Positions 17,349-25,002 of a stretch of DNA of 64,000 nucleotides are shown piece after piece. The number at the start of each line of letters is the position of its first letter. The stretch's first letter is position 1. Origin of the DNA: Methanomassiliicoccaceae archaeon UBA370 (GTDB lineage Archaea > Thermoplasmatota > Thermoplasmata > Methanomassiliicoccales > Methanomethylophilaceae); contig DAUY01000010.1 in the NCBI GenBank assembly GCA_002505345.1, forward strand, positions 1 to 64,000. The letters run 5' to 3'. Below the pieces are notes generated by a model. The model was given only the letters and a program-made list of their open reading frames with translations. It was not told where the DNA came from and made no database searches. Made by a program: the position numbers and the translations under genes.

Positions 17349-18123
17349 ACACCATCGTCCCCGGGCGTCCGCTCTCCGCTATCTCGGGTATGATGCCCGT
17401 CATGGAACATACTTCGTCGTTGACCTCTTTCCTCATGCGGTAAGTCGCGGCGTCGGCGTGTATGACCGCCTTTCCGTATGCCGGGTCGGATTTCCACAGG
17501 GGGTCCGTCATCGCCTCCGGTACCTTCTCCTCCGGCGCTCCGTCGCGTACCTGCGCGACGGTGTATGCCTTCTCGGTGAAGATGCTGAAGAACGGTCCCT
17601 CCATGATCTCCGCGATACGGCATATCGCCTCTCCCGCGATCCTGTCCGCAACGGCTATCACCTCGTCGAAAGAAGACGAGGGGCTTCCAGACGCCACCAG
17701 GTCCAAGTCTATCTGGACGACCCTGTCGGCATGGCCCATCATCTCCGCGAGGGACTCGTACGCCTTTCTCCCCCGTCCCTCGAACTCCATCGGCGCGCAT
17801 ATGACAGACACCGTGCGTGCACCCGCCGCGCGGGAACGTTCCGCCAGCAACGGCGCCATCCCCGCACCGGTGCCGCCCCCGAGGCCGGCCGCTATGATCA
17901 CGTTCCCGTATCCGGAGACCATCTTGTCTATCCTGTCGGAATAATCCTCGGCCAGGGCGCGGCCCACCGAGCTGTCCCCCTTGCACCCCCTGATGTCGTC
18001 GGGCACCATCGTTATGTCGCTCTGGGAATCGGTGTTGATGAACGCTATGTCGACGTTGTCTGCAGCGATACCTCGGACCATCTTGCTCCCGGCACCGCCG
18101 CATCCTACCGCGAGGGTCTTCAA
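17323..18123 (-). CDS. Short FtsZ/tubulin-like GTPase
   Basis: This 266-residue protein has the GTPase fold of FtsZ: GCGGAGSKMV (residues 8-17), INTDSQ near 29, and the tubulin signature GLGGGTGAGMAP near 81, where canonical FtsZ has GGGTGTG. It is about 100 residues shorter than FtsZ. I cannot find a clear T7 synergy loop or an FtsZ C-terminal tail, so it may bind GTP without polymerising like FtsZ. The gene starts inside the stop of the ribbon-helix-helix gene (ATGA), indicating translational coupling. Confidence 0.8.
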   Translation of the reverse strand: MKTLAVGCGGAGSKMVRGIAADNVDIAFINTDSQSDITMVPDDIRGCKGDSSVGRALAEDYSDRIDKMVSGYGNVIIAAGLGGGTGAGMAPLLAERSRAAGARTVSVICAPMEFEGRGRKAYESLAEMMGHADRVVQIDLDLVASGSPSSSFDEVIAVADRIAGEAICRIAEIMEGPFFSIFTEKAYTVAQVRDGAPEEKVPEAMTDPLWKSDPAYGKAVIHADAATYRMRKEVNDEVCSMTGIIPEIAESGRPGTMVFIPVPFRP

Positions 18124-18443
18124 TCCCTGTCCTCCGGGCGCATCTTGGACCTGATGTACTCGGTGACGGCGTTCCGCACCGCATCGTCCATGGAGACCGC
18201 GTCGCCCTCCTTCACCAGGCTCTCCAGCTCCGTGGCCCTCTTCTTGGGGATCTCCACCAGGATCTTCGATATGTTGTCGGGCGCGAACCTGAGGGCGACG
18301 AACTCGTCGACGGCCTCGCGCAAGATGTCGGAAAGGTTCTGATACTCGCCGCTGTCGATAAGCGTCCTCAGAACGGCAAGTTTGTCTGAACTGAGCCTCA
18401 CGGTCACTCTCTCTGTGGATTCCATCGGAACGTCAGACTCCAT
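18120..18443 (-). CDS. Double ribbon-helix-helix regulator, CdrS-like
   Basis: This 107-residue protein has two RHH modules: ERVTVRLSSDKLAVLRTLID (about 10-29) with its following helix, and SKILVEIPKKRATELESL (about 59-76) with its following helix. In haloarchaea the RHH protein CdrS is co-transcribed with ftsZ2 and controls division genes. Here the gene overlaps an FtsZ-like gene by 4 nt and lies 60 nt after ribosomal protein P1. The CdrS equivalence is inferred from gene order and fold. Confidence 0.75.
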   Translation of the reverse strand: MESDVPMESTERVTVRLSSDKLAVLRTLIDSGEYQNLSDILREAVDEFVALRFAPDNISKILVEIPKKRATELESLVKEGDAVSMDDAVRNAVTEYIRSKMRPEDRD

Positions 18444-18503
18444 GTGTGAAAATAAAGAAATTAGATGTAAAAGGTTTGTGTTGTCAGTCCTCCGTGCCCG
18501 TAT

Positions 18504-18824
18504 TCATCCGAAAAGGGCGCTGAGACCGGCTGCAGCCTCTTCCTCGCTGACTGCTTCCTCTTCCTCTTCTTCCTTCTCCTTTGCAGGTTCGTTGGAAGCG
18601 GCGGCGGGGGCGGCGGCGGCCGCGGGTGCGGCTGCTGCTACGGAGGCGTTAGCAATTGCCTCCTTTATATCGACCCCATCGAGAGAAGCGATCAGAGCTT
18701 TGATCTTGGCTGCATTCGCTTCGACACCTGCGGCTTTGAGAATACCGGAGACCGCGTCCTCGGTAATGTCTTTGCCTGCAGAGTAGAGCACCATTGCGCT
18801 GTAGATATACTCCATATTTTTCAT
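18504..18824 (-). CDS. rpl12: Large-subunit ribosomal protein P1 (archaeal L12)
   Basis: This 106-residue stalk protein begins MKNMEYIYSAMVLYSAGK, followed by the helical dimerisation domain, an Ala-rich hinge, a poly-Glu segment, and the terminal GLSALFG used to bind elongation factors. It is the last ribosomal gene of the cluster, 10 nt after L10. Confidence 0.95.
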   Translation of the reverse strand: MKNMEYIYSAMVLYSAGKDITEDAVSGILKAAGVEANAAKIKALIASLDGVDIKEAIANASVAAAAPAAAAAPAAASNEPAKEKEEEEEEAVSEEEAAAGLSALFG

Positions 18825-18833
18825 CTCCTTAAT

Positions 18834-19847
18834 TTAGCCGAACAAGCTGAACATTCCGGAAGCCGCGTTATCCTCGGCCTCCTGTTCGCTGATCTCTTCG
18901 CTGTTCTCGTCCCCTTTCTCATCGGCTTTGCTGGGCTCTGCTGTTGCAGTCGGTACCGCTGCGGCGGCGGCATTCAACCTTGCGGTGATGCGTTCGTCCT
19001 GGTATCCTGCTGCCGAGGCTATGGCAAGCATCTGCCTGTCTGCCCTGGCCATGAGCGCTCCGATGCTGTCTTTGGTTGGGATTGCGGCTTCTACCGAGAG
19101 GGCCATCGCCTCCCTGTACGCCTTCGCGACAAGCGCTCCGATCGTCTGGTCTGTGACGTAGGCGATGTCGATCGCAAGTGCGCGTGCGTTGTAGATTGCC
19201 GCGGCGAACATTCCGTTATAGTGACCATCGGGTATAGCCAGTACGTCCCTGTGGTATACGGTTCCGTCCTCGTAGGCGGCCCTGAGGTCCATTCCCACGA
19301 TCATCGGAAGTATTCCAAGCTTGGGTAGCATGGCCGCGACCGGTCCGGGGATCGGCTCCCCTTGTTTGACCAAGGTCGTATCCTTTTTGATCACTATTTT
19401 TCCCGCGTCGATGGATGCGGGAAGGCCTATCTTCTGAAGTTCTCCGATGATCGGACCGGGGCCGAACGGAGTGGGCCCTTTCGGGACCACTATGTCGATC
19501 GGTGCATCCTGACCCGCTTTCGCGGGGGCTGCGGTCATGGTCGCATCAAGCTGTTTGAAGAGCTTGAAGGGGTCCTTGTCGGTGGCTATAAGAGCGCACT
19601 GACCGTGGACCGCGTCCAAGAGTCCCTCCAGCCCGGGCTTCTTCTTCGCCGCCTCTTGGATGGCCAGGAACATAAGCTTGTTCTTGGTCATCTTGAGGTA
19701 AGCGTGACCCCTGAGCTGGGCCCTCATGCCCTGGATCTGCTGCCCGGCGATACCGTGCACGTCGACAACCGCGACGACAGGGTACCTGAGCATTCCTTCC
19801 ACGAGCTTGTTCACCAGATCCTTCTTCCATGCTGCGACGTGTGCCAT
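18834..19847 (-). CDS. rpl10: Large-subunit ribosomal protein uL10 (P0)
   Basis: This 337-residue stalk base anchors P1 dimers on the ribosome. The N-terminal AAWKKDLVNKLVEGML and KMTKNKLMFLAI blocks are typical. The C-terminal acidic tail ends SGMFSLFG, matching the P1 tail. I place the start at the ATG at 19847, which has GGAGG 8 nt upstream, rather than at 19862. Confidence 0.95.
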   Translation of the reverse strand: MAHVAAWKKDLVNKLVEGMLRYPVVAVVDVHGIAGQQIQGMRAQLRGHAYLKMTKNKLMFLAIQEAAKKKPGLEGLLDAVHGQCALIATDKDPFKLFKQLDATMTAAPAKAGQDAPIDIVVPKGPTPFGPGPIIGELQKIGLPASIDAGKIVIKKDTTLVKQGEPIPGPVAAMLPKLGILPMIVGMDLRAAYEDGTVYHRDVLAIPDGHYNGMFAAAIYNARALAIDIAYVTDQTIGALVAKAYREAMALSVEAAIPTKDSIGALMARADRQMLAIASAAGYQDERITARLNAAAAAVPTATAEPSKADEKGDENSEEISEQEAEDNAASGMFSLFG

Positions 19848-19858
19848 CTTAGACCTCC

Positions 19859-20497
19859 TCACATCACCTTCTCCGACGGTCCCATTGAGGTCTTTACGTA
19901 GGCGGACGCGATGTTGTGCCTGCCTTTCTCAAGGCGGCCCTCGACACGTCCCAGGATGACGTCGATGTTATCGGCGATGTCCTGAGCCTTCATATCGACC
20001 GTTCCGACGGGCACGTGGAAGGTCTTTCTGTCTTTCGTTCTGATGGTCGCAGTCCTGCGGAGCTGGTCGACCATCGCGGTCGGGTCTGCACCCGGCGCGA
20101 TGGGCTTCGGCATCTTTCCGCGCGGGCCGAGAACGGTACCCAACCTCTTACCGACGACCGCCATCAACGGCGCTTCGGCGATAAAGTAGTCGATACTGTT
20201 CGCGACCTTCTTGGCCTGCTTCTTGTCGTCTGCGAGGGCTCCGAGTTCGTCGGGGCTGATCACAAGATCGGCAACGTCTTTGGCTTTCAAGGCTAGTTCG
20301 CCGCCACCAATAACACAGATCTTGAGAATCCTCCCGCGGCCAGCCGGAAGGACTATGTCCTCCTGGATACGGTTCTTCGGGATAGAAAGGTCAACATCTC
20401 TGAGATTGATGGCCAACTCAACCGTCTCGACAAAATTGCGCTTCTTTGCACTCTCGAGTGCCTTCTGCACAGCTGTTACGGTTGGTTTTTCTGCCAA
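19859..20497 (-). CDS. rpl1: Large-subunit ribosomal protein uL1
   Basis: This 212-residue protein forms the mobile L1 stalk and in many archaea represses its own operon by binding its mRNA. GPRGKMPKPIAPGADP (about 124-139) is the family signature. A strong GAGGAGG Shine-Dalgarno precedes the ATG. It heads the L1-L10-P1 unit, which has its own TATA element upstream. Confidence 0.95.
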   Translation of the reverse strand: MAEKPTVTAVQKALESAKKRNFVETVELAINLRDVDLSIPKNRIQEDIVLPAGRGRILKICVIGGGELALKAKDVADLVISPDELGALADDKKQAKKVANSIDYFIAEAPLMAVVGKRLGTVLGPRGKMPKPIAPGADPTAMVDQLRRTATIRTKDRKTFHVPVGTVDMKAQDIADNIDVILGRVEGRLEKGRHNIASAYVKTSMGPSEKVM

Positions 20498-20564
20498 TAC
20501 AATTCCTCCTCGTAGTAATAGCGGGCTGGTACCCTCCTACAAGCAGTTTGGCTAATCTATGACC

Positions 20565-20574
20565 TGTATATAAG
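20565..20574 (-). promoter_or_regulatory. TATA element of the L1-L10-P1 operon
   Basis: CTTATATACA on the minus strand lies 68-77 nt upstream of the L1 start. It predicts a leader of about 45 nt, long enough to hold an L1 autoregulatory site. Confidence 0.6.
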
Positions 20575-20585
20575 TTTTCTTGATG

Positions 20586-22073
20586 TCAGCGCAGCTCGTC
20601 GCCCAAACTGTCCCTGATATGCTTGGGATTTATGGCCTCCATGAAGAAGCTTACGTCCGACCTCTGGAGCTCCCGCAGGACGACCAGGGACAGAAGGTAA
20701 ACGCCCAGCCCCAGCATGGACACCCCTGCGACCTCCAGCAGTCCGGATGTTTCGAACAGACGGTCGATCAGGACCAGCAGGGCCGCCGTGACGGCGAGGG
20801 CGAGGAGATGCTTCCAGATGTTCTTATAAGGCCTGATGCCGGTGGCGCGCCTGACGTAGTACAGGAGGACCGTCGTCAGAACCACGTATCCTGTGCTCAG
20901 GGAGATCGCGGCGCCTATTCCTAAGAGCCCGTCCCAGGGCAGTATCCCGGTGTTCGGGATGAGGAGAACGAACATTATTGAGACCACCGCGGCATAAACT
21001 ATCGTGGCCTTGGTGTACAGTGCGGCCCTGTTTGACGCATAGAGCACCTGGGTCAGCGTGCCCGACAGGACCCTGAGGGTCATGGTGACGGAAAGTATGG
21101 ACAGCATTATTCCCGCCTTGGAGTACCCCGCACCGAAAAGGACGCCTCCGATCTCCTCCCCGAATACCATCATCACCACCATGACCGGGAAGAGGAACAT
21201 CATAAGGTACTTCTGGGACATCCATATAAGGCCCTCCATCTTCGACGGCGTCCTGACCGTTTCGGGCTTGGAGAGCTGCGGAAGGATCACGTTATTCAGG
21301 GATCCCCCCAGCGATATGAAGACGTAGGCCACCCCCATGGCCGCGGTGTAATAGCCCACCTCGAGGGTGCTTCCCGACAGACCGATGATGACCTTGTCCA
21401 CAAAGTCGAGCACGGTGAGGAACAGCGAGGAGATTATCAGCGGCGCGGCGAAACTGAGGTATTCGCGGAACATCGTGGGACGCACGAGCCGTACCTTCAG
21501 GTTCCTGGTGAGCAGAAGCGCCGTTGACGCTGAGGCGATTATCCCGATCACATAGGCGGAGCTCAGCACCGTGGCCGAGACCTGCATGAGTGCCAGACTT
21601 ATCAGTATCACAGACCTGGTTATCGCGTCCACCATGCTGACGATCGAGCTTTTACCGCTTTCAAGACGCCCGTCGAACGTCGCCGTGAGCGCGCCCTGTA
21701 TGTCCCAGATCGCATAATATGCAATGAAAATAAGCACGAGGGCGGCCAGTCCGCTTTCTATGGTGCCGTTGTACACCCCCATGGCGAGGGACGCGATCGT
21801 CAGCAGGACCATCAGCGACGTCAGCGAGACACGGATAACCAGATATGTCGAGAAGCACTTGTCCTGGTTCCTGCCCGAAGCTATGAAACGTATGTGCGCC
21901 GTCTCGAAACCGAGCCCGACCACCGCGTTGAACATCGCCACAAAGGCCCAGCCCCACATCATGGACCCATACTCCAGGCCCACGTAGCGGGTCATGACCA
22001 TCAGCGAAAGGAAGGATGCGACGGCGGAGACGATGTTGGAAACGACCTTCATCATGTATTTGTGTACAAGCAT
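20586..22073 (-). CDS. Polysaccharide (Wzx-like) flippase of the MOP superfamily
   Basis: This 495-residue protein has about 12-14 predicted transmembrane helices distributed over its length. It starts MLVHKYMMKVVSNIVSAVAS, like RfbX/Wzx oligosaccharide flippases that move lipid-linked glycans across the membrane. Its insertion between ribosomal genes L11 and L1 in the same orientation is unusual. A terminator-like hairpin and a TATA box just upstream indicate a separate, near-leaderless transcript. It may serve the surface-glycan pathway at the left of the window. Confidence 0.87.
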   Translation of the reverse strand: MLVHKYMMKVVSNIVSAVASFLSLMVMTRYVGLEYGSMMWGWAFVAMFNAVVGLGFETAHIRFIASGRNQDKCFSTYLVIRVSLTSLMVLLTIASLAMGVYNGTIESGLAALVLIFIAYYAIWDIQGALTATFDGRLESGKSSIVSMVDAITRSVILISLALMQVSATVLSSAYVIGIIASASTALLLTRNLKVRLVRPTMFREYLSFAAPLIISSLFLTVLDFVDKVIIGLSGSTLEVGYYTAAMGVAYVFISLGGSLNNVILPQLSKPETVRTPSKMEGLIWMSQKYLMMFLFPVMVVMMVFGEEIGGVLFGAGYSKAGIMLSILSVTMTLRVLSGTLTQVLYASNRAALYTKATIVYAAVVSIMFVLLIPNTGILPWDGLLGIGAAISLSTGYVVLTTVLLYYVRRATGIRPYKNIWKHLLALAVTAALLVLIDRLFETSGLLEVAGVSMLGLGVYLLSLVVLRELQRSDVSFFMEAINPKHIRDSLGDELR

Positions 22074-22090
22074 GGCTCCGCCTTCGCCGA

Positions 22091-22100
22091 GATATATAAG
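22091..22100 (-). promoter_or_regulatory. TATA element of the flippase gene
   Basis: CTTATATATC on the minus strand is centred about 23 nt from the flippase ATG (22073), the spacing expected for a leaderless transcript. Confidence 0.6.
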
Positions 22101-22119
22101 AAGGGGGCGGGGCCCCCTT
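22101..22119 (-). terminator. Hairpin after ribosomal protein L11
   Basis: AAGGGGGC and GCCCCCTT form an 8-bp stem with a 3-base loop starting 9 nt past the L11 stop. It probably ends or attenuates the secE-spt5-L11 transcript. Confidence 0.6.
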
Positions 22120-22128
22120 TAATTGTTT

Positions 22129-22599
22129 TCAGAACTTGTCGTCGTAAAGGCCGGCCTTGACGTCCTTCTGGAACGTCTTCCCGTCCTTCCCGTCGATGGT
22201 CACTCCGACGGAGATGCAGTTCCCTGCGACCTCCATCACGCGGGCCTTCTGGTCCGCGCCGAGTAGGTCGTCGTGCTTCATGTCGGAAATCTTCTTCGCC
22301 TGGTCGAGGGTGAGGTTGCCCACCTTCTCGGTCCTGGCGTTGTGTGCACCGCTTGCGACGCCCAGCTCAGATTTTATGAGCGCGGACATCGGAGGCGTTC
22401 CGACCTTTATGTCGAACGACTTGTCGTCGTTGATCAGTATCTTCACCGGGACTTTCATTCCCGAGAAGGCTTTCGTTTTCTCGTTTATTTTCGCGATAAC
22501 CTGGCCGATGTTGACCCCTTTCGGTCCCAGTGCGGGGCCGAGAGGAGGTCCTGCGGAGGCCCTGCCCCCGTCAACCAATGCCTCAACAGTATCTACCAT
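22129..22599 (-). CDS. rpl11: Large-subunit ribosomal protein uL11
   Basis: This 156-residue protein has ASAGPPLGPALGPKGVNIGQ near residue 14, the conserved proline-glycine loop of L11 at the GTPase-associated centre. Its ATG lies 4 nt or less from the Spt5 stop, in the canonical archaeal secE-spt5-L11 order. Confidence 0.95.
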   Translation of the reverse strand: MVDTVEALVDGGRASAGPPLGPALGPKGVNIGQVIAKINEKTKAFSGMKVPVKILINDDKSFDIKVGTPPMSALIKSELGVASGAHNARTEKVGNLTLDQAKKISDMKHDDLLGADQKARVMEVAGNCISVGVTIDGKDGKTFQKDVKAGLYDDKF

Positions 22600-22602
22600 T
22601 GT

Positions 22603-23430
22603 TCATCTCTCCTTGTCTATGACTCTAACGCTGTCGCCTTTCACCGTCACGGGGATCGGGACCATGGCCTCGATCAGCTCGACGGTGATCTCTTCTTTAC
22701 CTTCATCTATGTGCTGAACCCTTGCCTTCTCGCCCTTGAACGGTCCGTTAACCAGTTCGACGATGTCGCCTTCGGTGATGCCGACGACAGCCGACACGGG
22801 CGTGAGGTAGTGGTTAATCTCATCCAAAGATGTCTCTCCTGGAATGAACGAGTACGCCTTCCTGATGTCCCTGATCTTCTCGCGGAGACGGTCGGTGTTC
22901 ATGCCTTCCACGAACACGTATCCCCTGAGGCCCGCCGGGCTCAGTATTGCGTATATGTCCTTCTCTCCCAGGTTCGCCTTGGCCGCCAGACTGTCGGCGG
23001 CCGACCTCTCCTGGTCCATCTGTGTCTTGAGTATCATAACCGACTGTATGGCGGAAGCGTTGAACTCCATCGAGTCCCTCGCCCCTCCGCATTCGGCTTT
23101 GACTGTGATCGCGACCTCGTCGCCGTACCTGGCACCCTTGGGGCATTCAGCATGGAGGACGAGCTCCTTGTCCCTCTTGCCGGGTACCTCTACTGCCACG
23201 TCGTTCTTGCTGCGGTAGCTGCTCCAGAGCTCCGCGCCAGTGGCGTCTGTGACAGTGAGTGTCCAGTCGGGCGCCGTCTCGGCGTCCGGGCCCGCGACTT
23301 CGAAAAAGGTTAGCTTGGCCTCCGCCGCGTCGCCGGACAGCGAAAACTTCCAGCTTACGGTCTCGCCTGCACGGGCCTTCTTGACATCGCTAACACCGGA
23401 AAGGCATGGACCTGAGTACTGATCTGACAT
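22603..23430 (-). CDS. spt5: Transcription elongation factor Spt5 (NusG) with extra N-terminal domain
   Basis: This is a 275-residue protein from the ATG at 23430, which has AGGAG upstream. The C-terminal 155 residues are a normal archaeal Spt5: an NGN domain (DIYAILSPAGLRGYVFVEG, about 155-173) and a KOW domain (GDIVELVNGPFKGEKARV, about 225-242). The first ~115 residues are an added beta-rich region (RAGETVSWKFSLSG, TVTDATGAELWSSY) that resembles an immunoglobulin-like sandwich. Canonical archaeal Spt5 is about 150 residues, so the extension is real and unusual. Confidence 0.9.
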   Translation of the reverse strand: MSDQYSGPCLSGVSDVKKARAGETVSWKFSLSGDAAEAKLTFFEVAGPDAETAPDWTLTVTDATGAELWSSYRSKNDVAVEVPGKRDKELVLHAECPKGARYGDEVAITVKAECGGARDSMEFNASAIQSVMILKTQMDQERSAADSLAAKANLGEKDIYAILSPAGLRGYVFVEGMNTDRLREKIRDIRKAYSFIPGETSLDEINHYLTPVSAVVGITEGDIVELVNGPFKGEKARVQHIDEGKEEITVELIEAMVPIPVTVKGDSVRVIDKER

Positions 23431-23447
23431 TGTTATTCTCCTAATTT

Positions 23448-23663
23448 TCAGAAGTATGACGGAAGGTACGTCATGAGCCACATTATGGCGAAACCGACGG
23501 CTCCCAGAATGATTATGCCCAGAGCTGTTATCCACACCGTCTTCTTGTATTCGTCCCTGGTGGGGGTGCGGGCCATCTTCATTATCCTGGAGTATCTGCC
23601 GAAACCCAGCCCGGACTGCCTGGTCTCCTGTCCTTCGTCCGACGGGGGAGTGTTGTCAGCCAT
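23448..23663 (-). CDS. secE: Protein translocase subunit SecE (Sec61 gamma)
   Basis: This 71-residue protein from the ATG at 23663 has a polar N-terminus, an amphipathic segment (FGRYSRIMKMARTPTRDEYK) and one transmembrane helix (VWITALGIIILGAVGFAI), the classic Sec61-gamma layout. It is the first gene of the secE-spt5-L11 unit, next to a 210-bp divergent promoter region. Confidence 0.92.
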   Translation of the reverse strand: MADNTPPSDEGQETRQSGLGFGRYSRIMKMARTPTRDEYKKTVWITALGIIILGAVGFAIMWLMTYLPSYF

Positions 23664-23873
23664 GTTCGTTCCTTCTTCCGCCCTCTGCGGGCGGCGCATA
23701 CTTTGCTCGCTACCGCTGAAGATAACGACCGAAGATAAGCCTTAAAGATAGGTTGTTACTATAAACGTTTCGGTTGCTTTTCTTTTATCCGCAACGCAGA
23801 GGGATAACAGATGTGTATCCGACACGCCTTTATAGTGGTTCTATGTTCGGGTTTCATCCAGAGGTATTGACCC

Positions 23874-24038
23874 ATGGAAGAAGAACTGTGTAACGTGGTG
23901 TTCGTCAAGGAGAACAACGATTTCGTCGCCAGGATTCAGAGCGATCTCGGCGGGCTCAGGGAATACAAAGCTCCCAGCTTTGAAGAGGTCCTCGAGCAGG
24001 TCGTCATCGATCTCCAGGAAGAGTTCGAATCCTTCTGA
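23874..24038 (+). CDS. Small acidic protein of unknown function
   Basis: This 54-residue acidic protein begins MEEELCNVVFVKENNDF and ends in a predicted helix (EEVLEQVVIDLQEEFESF). A TATA-like TTTATAGTG lies about 40 nt upstream, and the UPF0147 gene follows 16 nt after its stop, so the two are probably co-transcribed. I do not recognise the family. Confidence 0.7.
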   Translation: MEEELCNVVFVKENNDFVARIQSDLGGLREYKAPSFEEVLEQVVIDLQEEFESF

Positions 24039-24054
24039 TATCAGAGGTGTGATT

Positions 24055-24315
24055 ATGGCTAGCAAGATAAAAAACATAACAGACGTGCTGGATTTCTTGG
24101 CCGGCGATGACTCGATTCCCAAGAACATCAGGAGGGGCGCTTCGGATGCGAAGGCCAGGCTCCTGGACGAAAAGGACGCCATGGACGTCCGCGCGACGAG
24201 CGCGATGATGATCCTCGACGAACTGGCAAACGACAACAACACCCCGCTTCACGCAAGGACCCTCATCTGGAAGGCCACTAGCGAACTCGAGGGGCTGGCG
24301 GCCGGCTCGAGATAA
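24055..24315 (+). CDS. UPF0147 family protein
   Basis: This 86-residue, all-helical protein has DSIPKNIRRGASDAKARL (about 19-36) and NDNNTPLHARTLIWKATSEL near the C-terminus, matching the archaeal UPF0147 family, whose function is unknown. I place the start at the ATG at 24055 rather than at 23980, which would run through the preceding gene. Confidence 0.88.
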   Translation: MASKIKNITDVLDFLAGDDSIPKNIRRGASDAKARLLDEKDAMDVRATSAMMILDELANDNNTPLHARTLIWKATSELEGLAAGSR

Positions 24316-24320
24316 ACACA

Positions 24321-24893
24321 TTACTTTCTTCTGTAACGAGAAGCTATCCCGAGGAAATTACTGAACATTTCAGGCCCGTACTGGGTGTTCTCCACCTCGG
24401 GATGGAACTGGACGCCGAATATCGGACGGTCCCTGCATCTCACGGCTTCGACCCTGCAACGCGCGGACGACGCGGTGACGTCGAAGCCTTCAGGAACGGT
24501 CTTCACTTCGTCGTTGTGGGATGCCCACACCTCGATCGTGGGGGGCATGCCCCGGAAAATATCGTCATGGGACTCGATGGTCAGCTCGACCGCCCCGTAT
24601 TCGGGGTCGTCTCCGGGCCCCAGGGTACCTCCGAAATGCTCGGACAGGAACTGCATTCCCGCACATATCCCGAATATCGGGACGTCCATCTCGAGATAGT
24701 CCGAATTCCGTCCCATCCTCTCCGCGTCGCTGGCGACGCTGGGGGCTCCGCCCGACAGAACCAGCGCGTCCGCGTCGGCGATGTCTTCCGGAGGAGTGTC
24801 GTTCCTGACTATCCTTGCGTCCGCCATGTCCCTGAGGACACGCCATTCCCGGTGGGTCCACTGCCCTCCGTTGTCTATGATATAGACCTTCAC
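24321..24893 (-). CDS. guaAA: GMP synthase, glutamine amidotransferase subunit A
   Basis: This 190-residue class I amidotransferase supplies ammonia from glutamine. It shows the nucleophile motif FGICAGMQFLSEHFGG (Cys near 78) and the His-x-Glu pair in FGVQFHPEVENT near 165. The start is GTG at 24893. A TATA-like TTTTTATACG lies about 25 nt upstream. It is encoded separately from subunit B, as usual in archaea, but 109 nt downstream of it. Confidence 0.93.
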   Translation of the reverse strand: MKVYIIDNGGQWTHREWRVLRDMADARIVRNDTPPEDIADADALVLSGGAPSVASDAERMGRNSDYLEMDVPIFGICAGMQFLSEHFGGTLGPGDDPEYGAVELTIESHDDIFRGMPPTIEVWASHNDEVKTVPEGFDVTASSARCRVEAVRCRDRPIFGVQFHPEVENTQYGPEMFSNFLGIASRYRRK

Positions 24894-25002
24894 GTACGCC
24901 CATCCGCAGATAACGTATAAAAATCCGCACCCGCGCGGAATCGGGAACGGCCGTCCGGCGCCTGTCGACGGCCCGGCCGCTCCCTTTTGAAGTTTCGCCC
25001 GT

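Noticed and set aside
23431..23535. 35-residue N-terminal extension of Spt5
   Set aside because: It overlaps secE in another frame, and the ATG at 23430 has a good Shine-Dalgarno.
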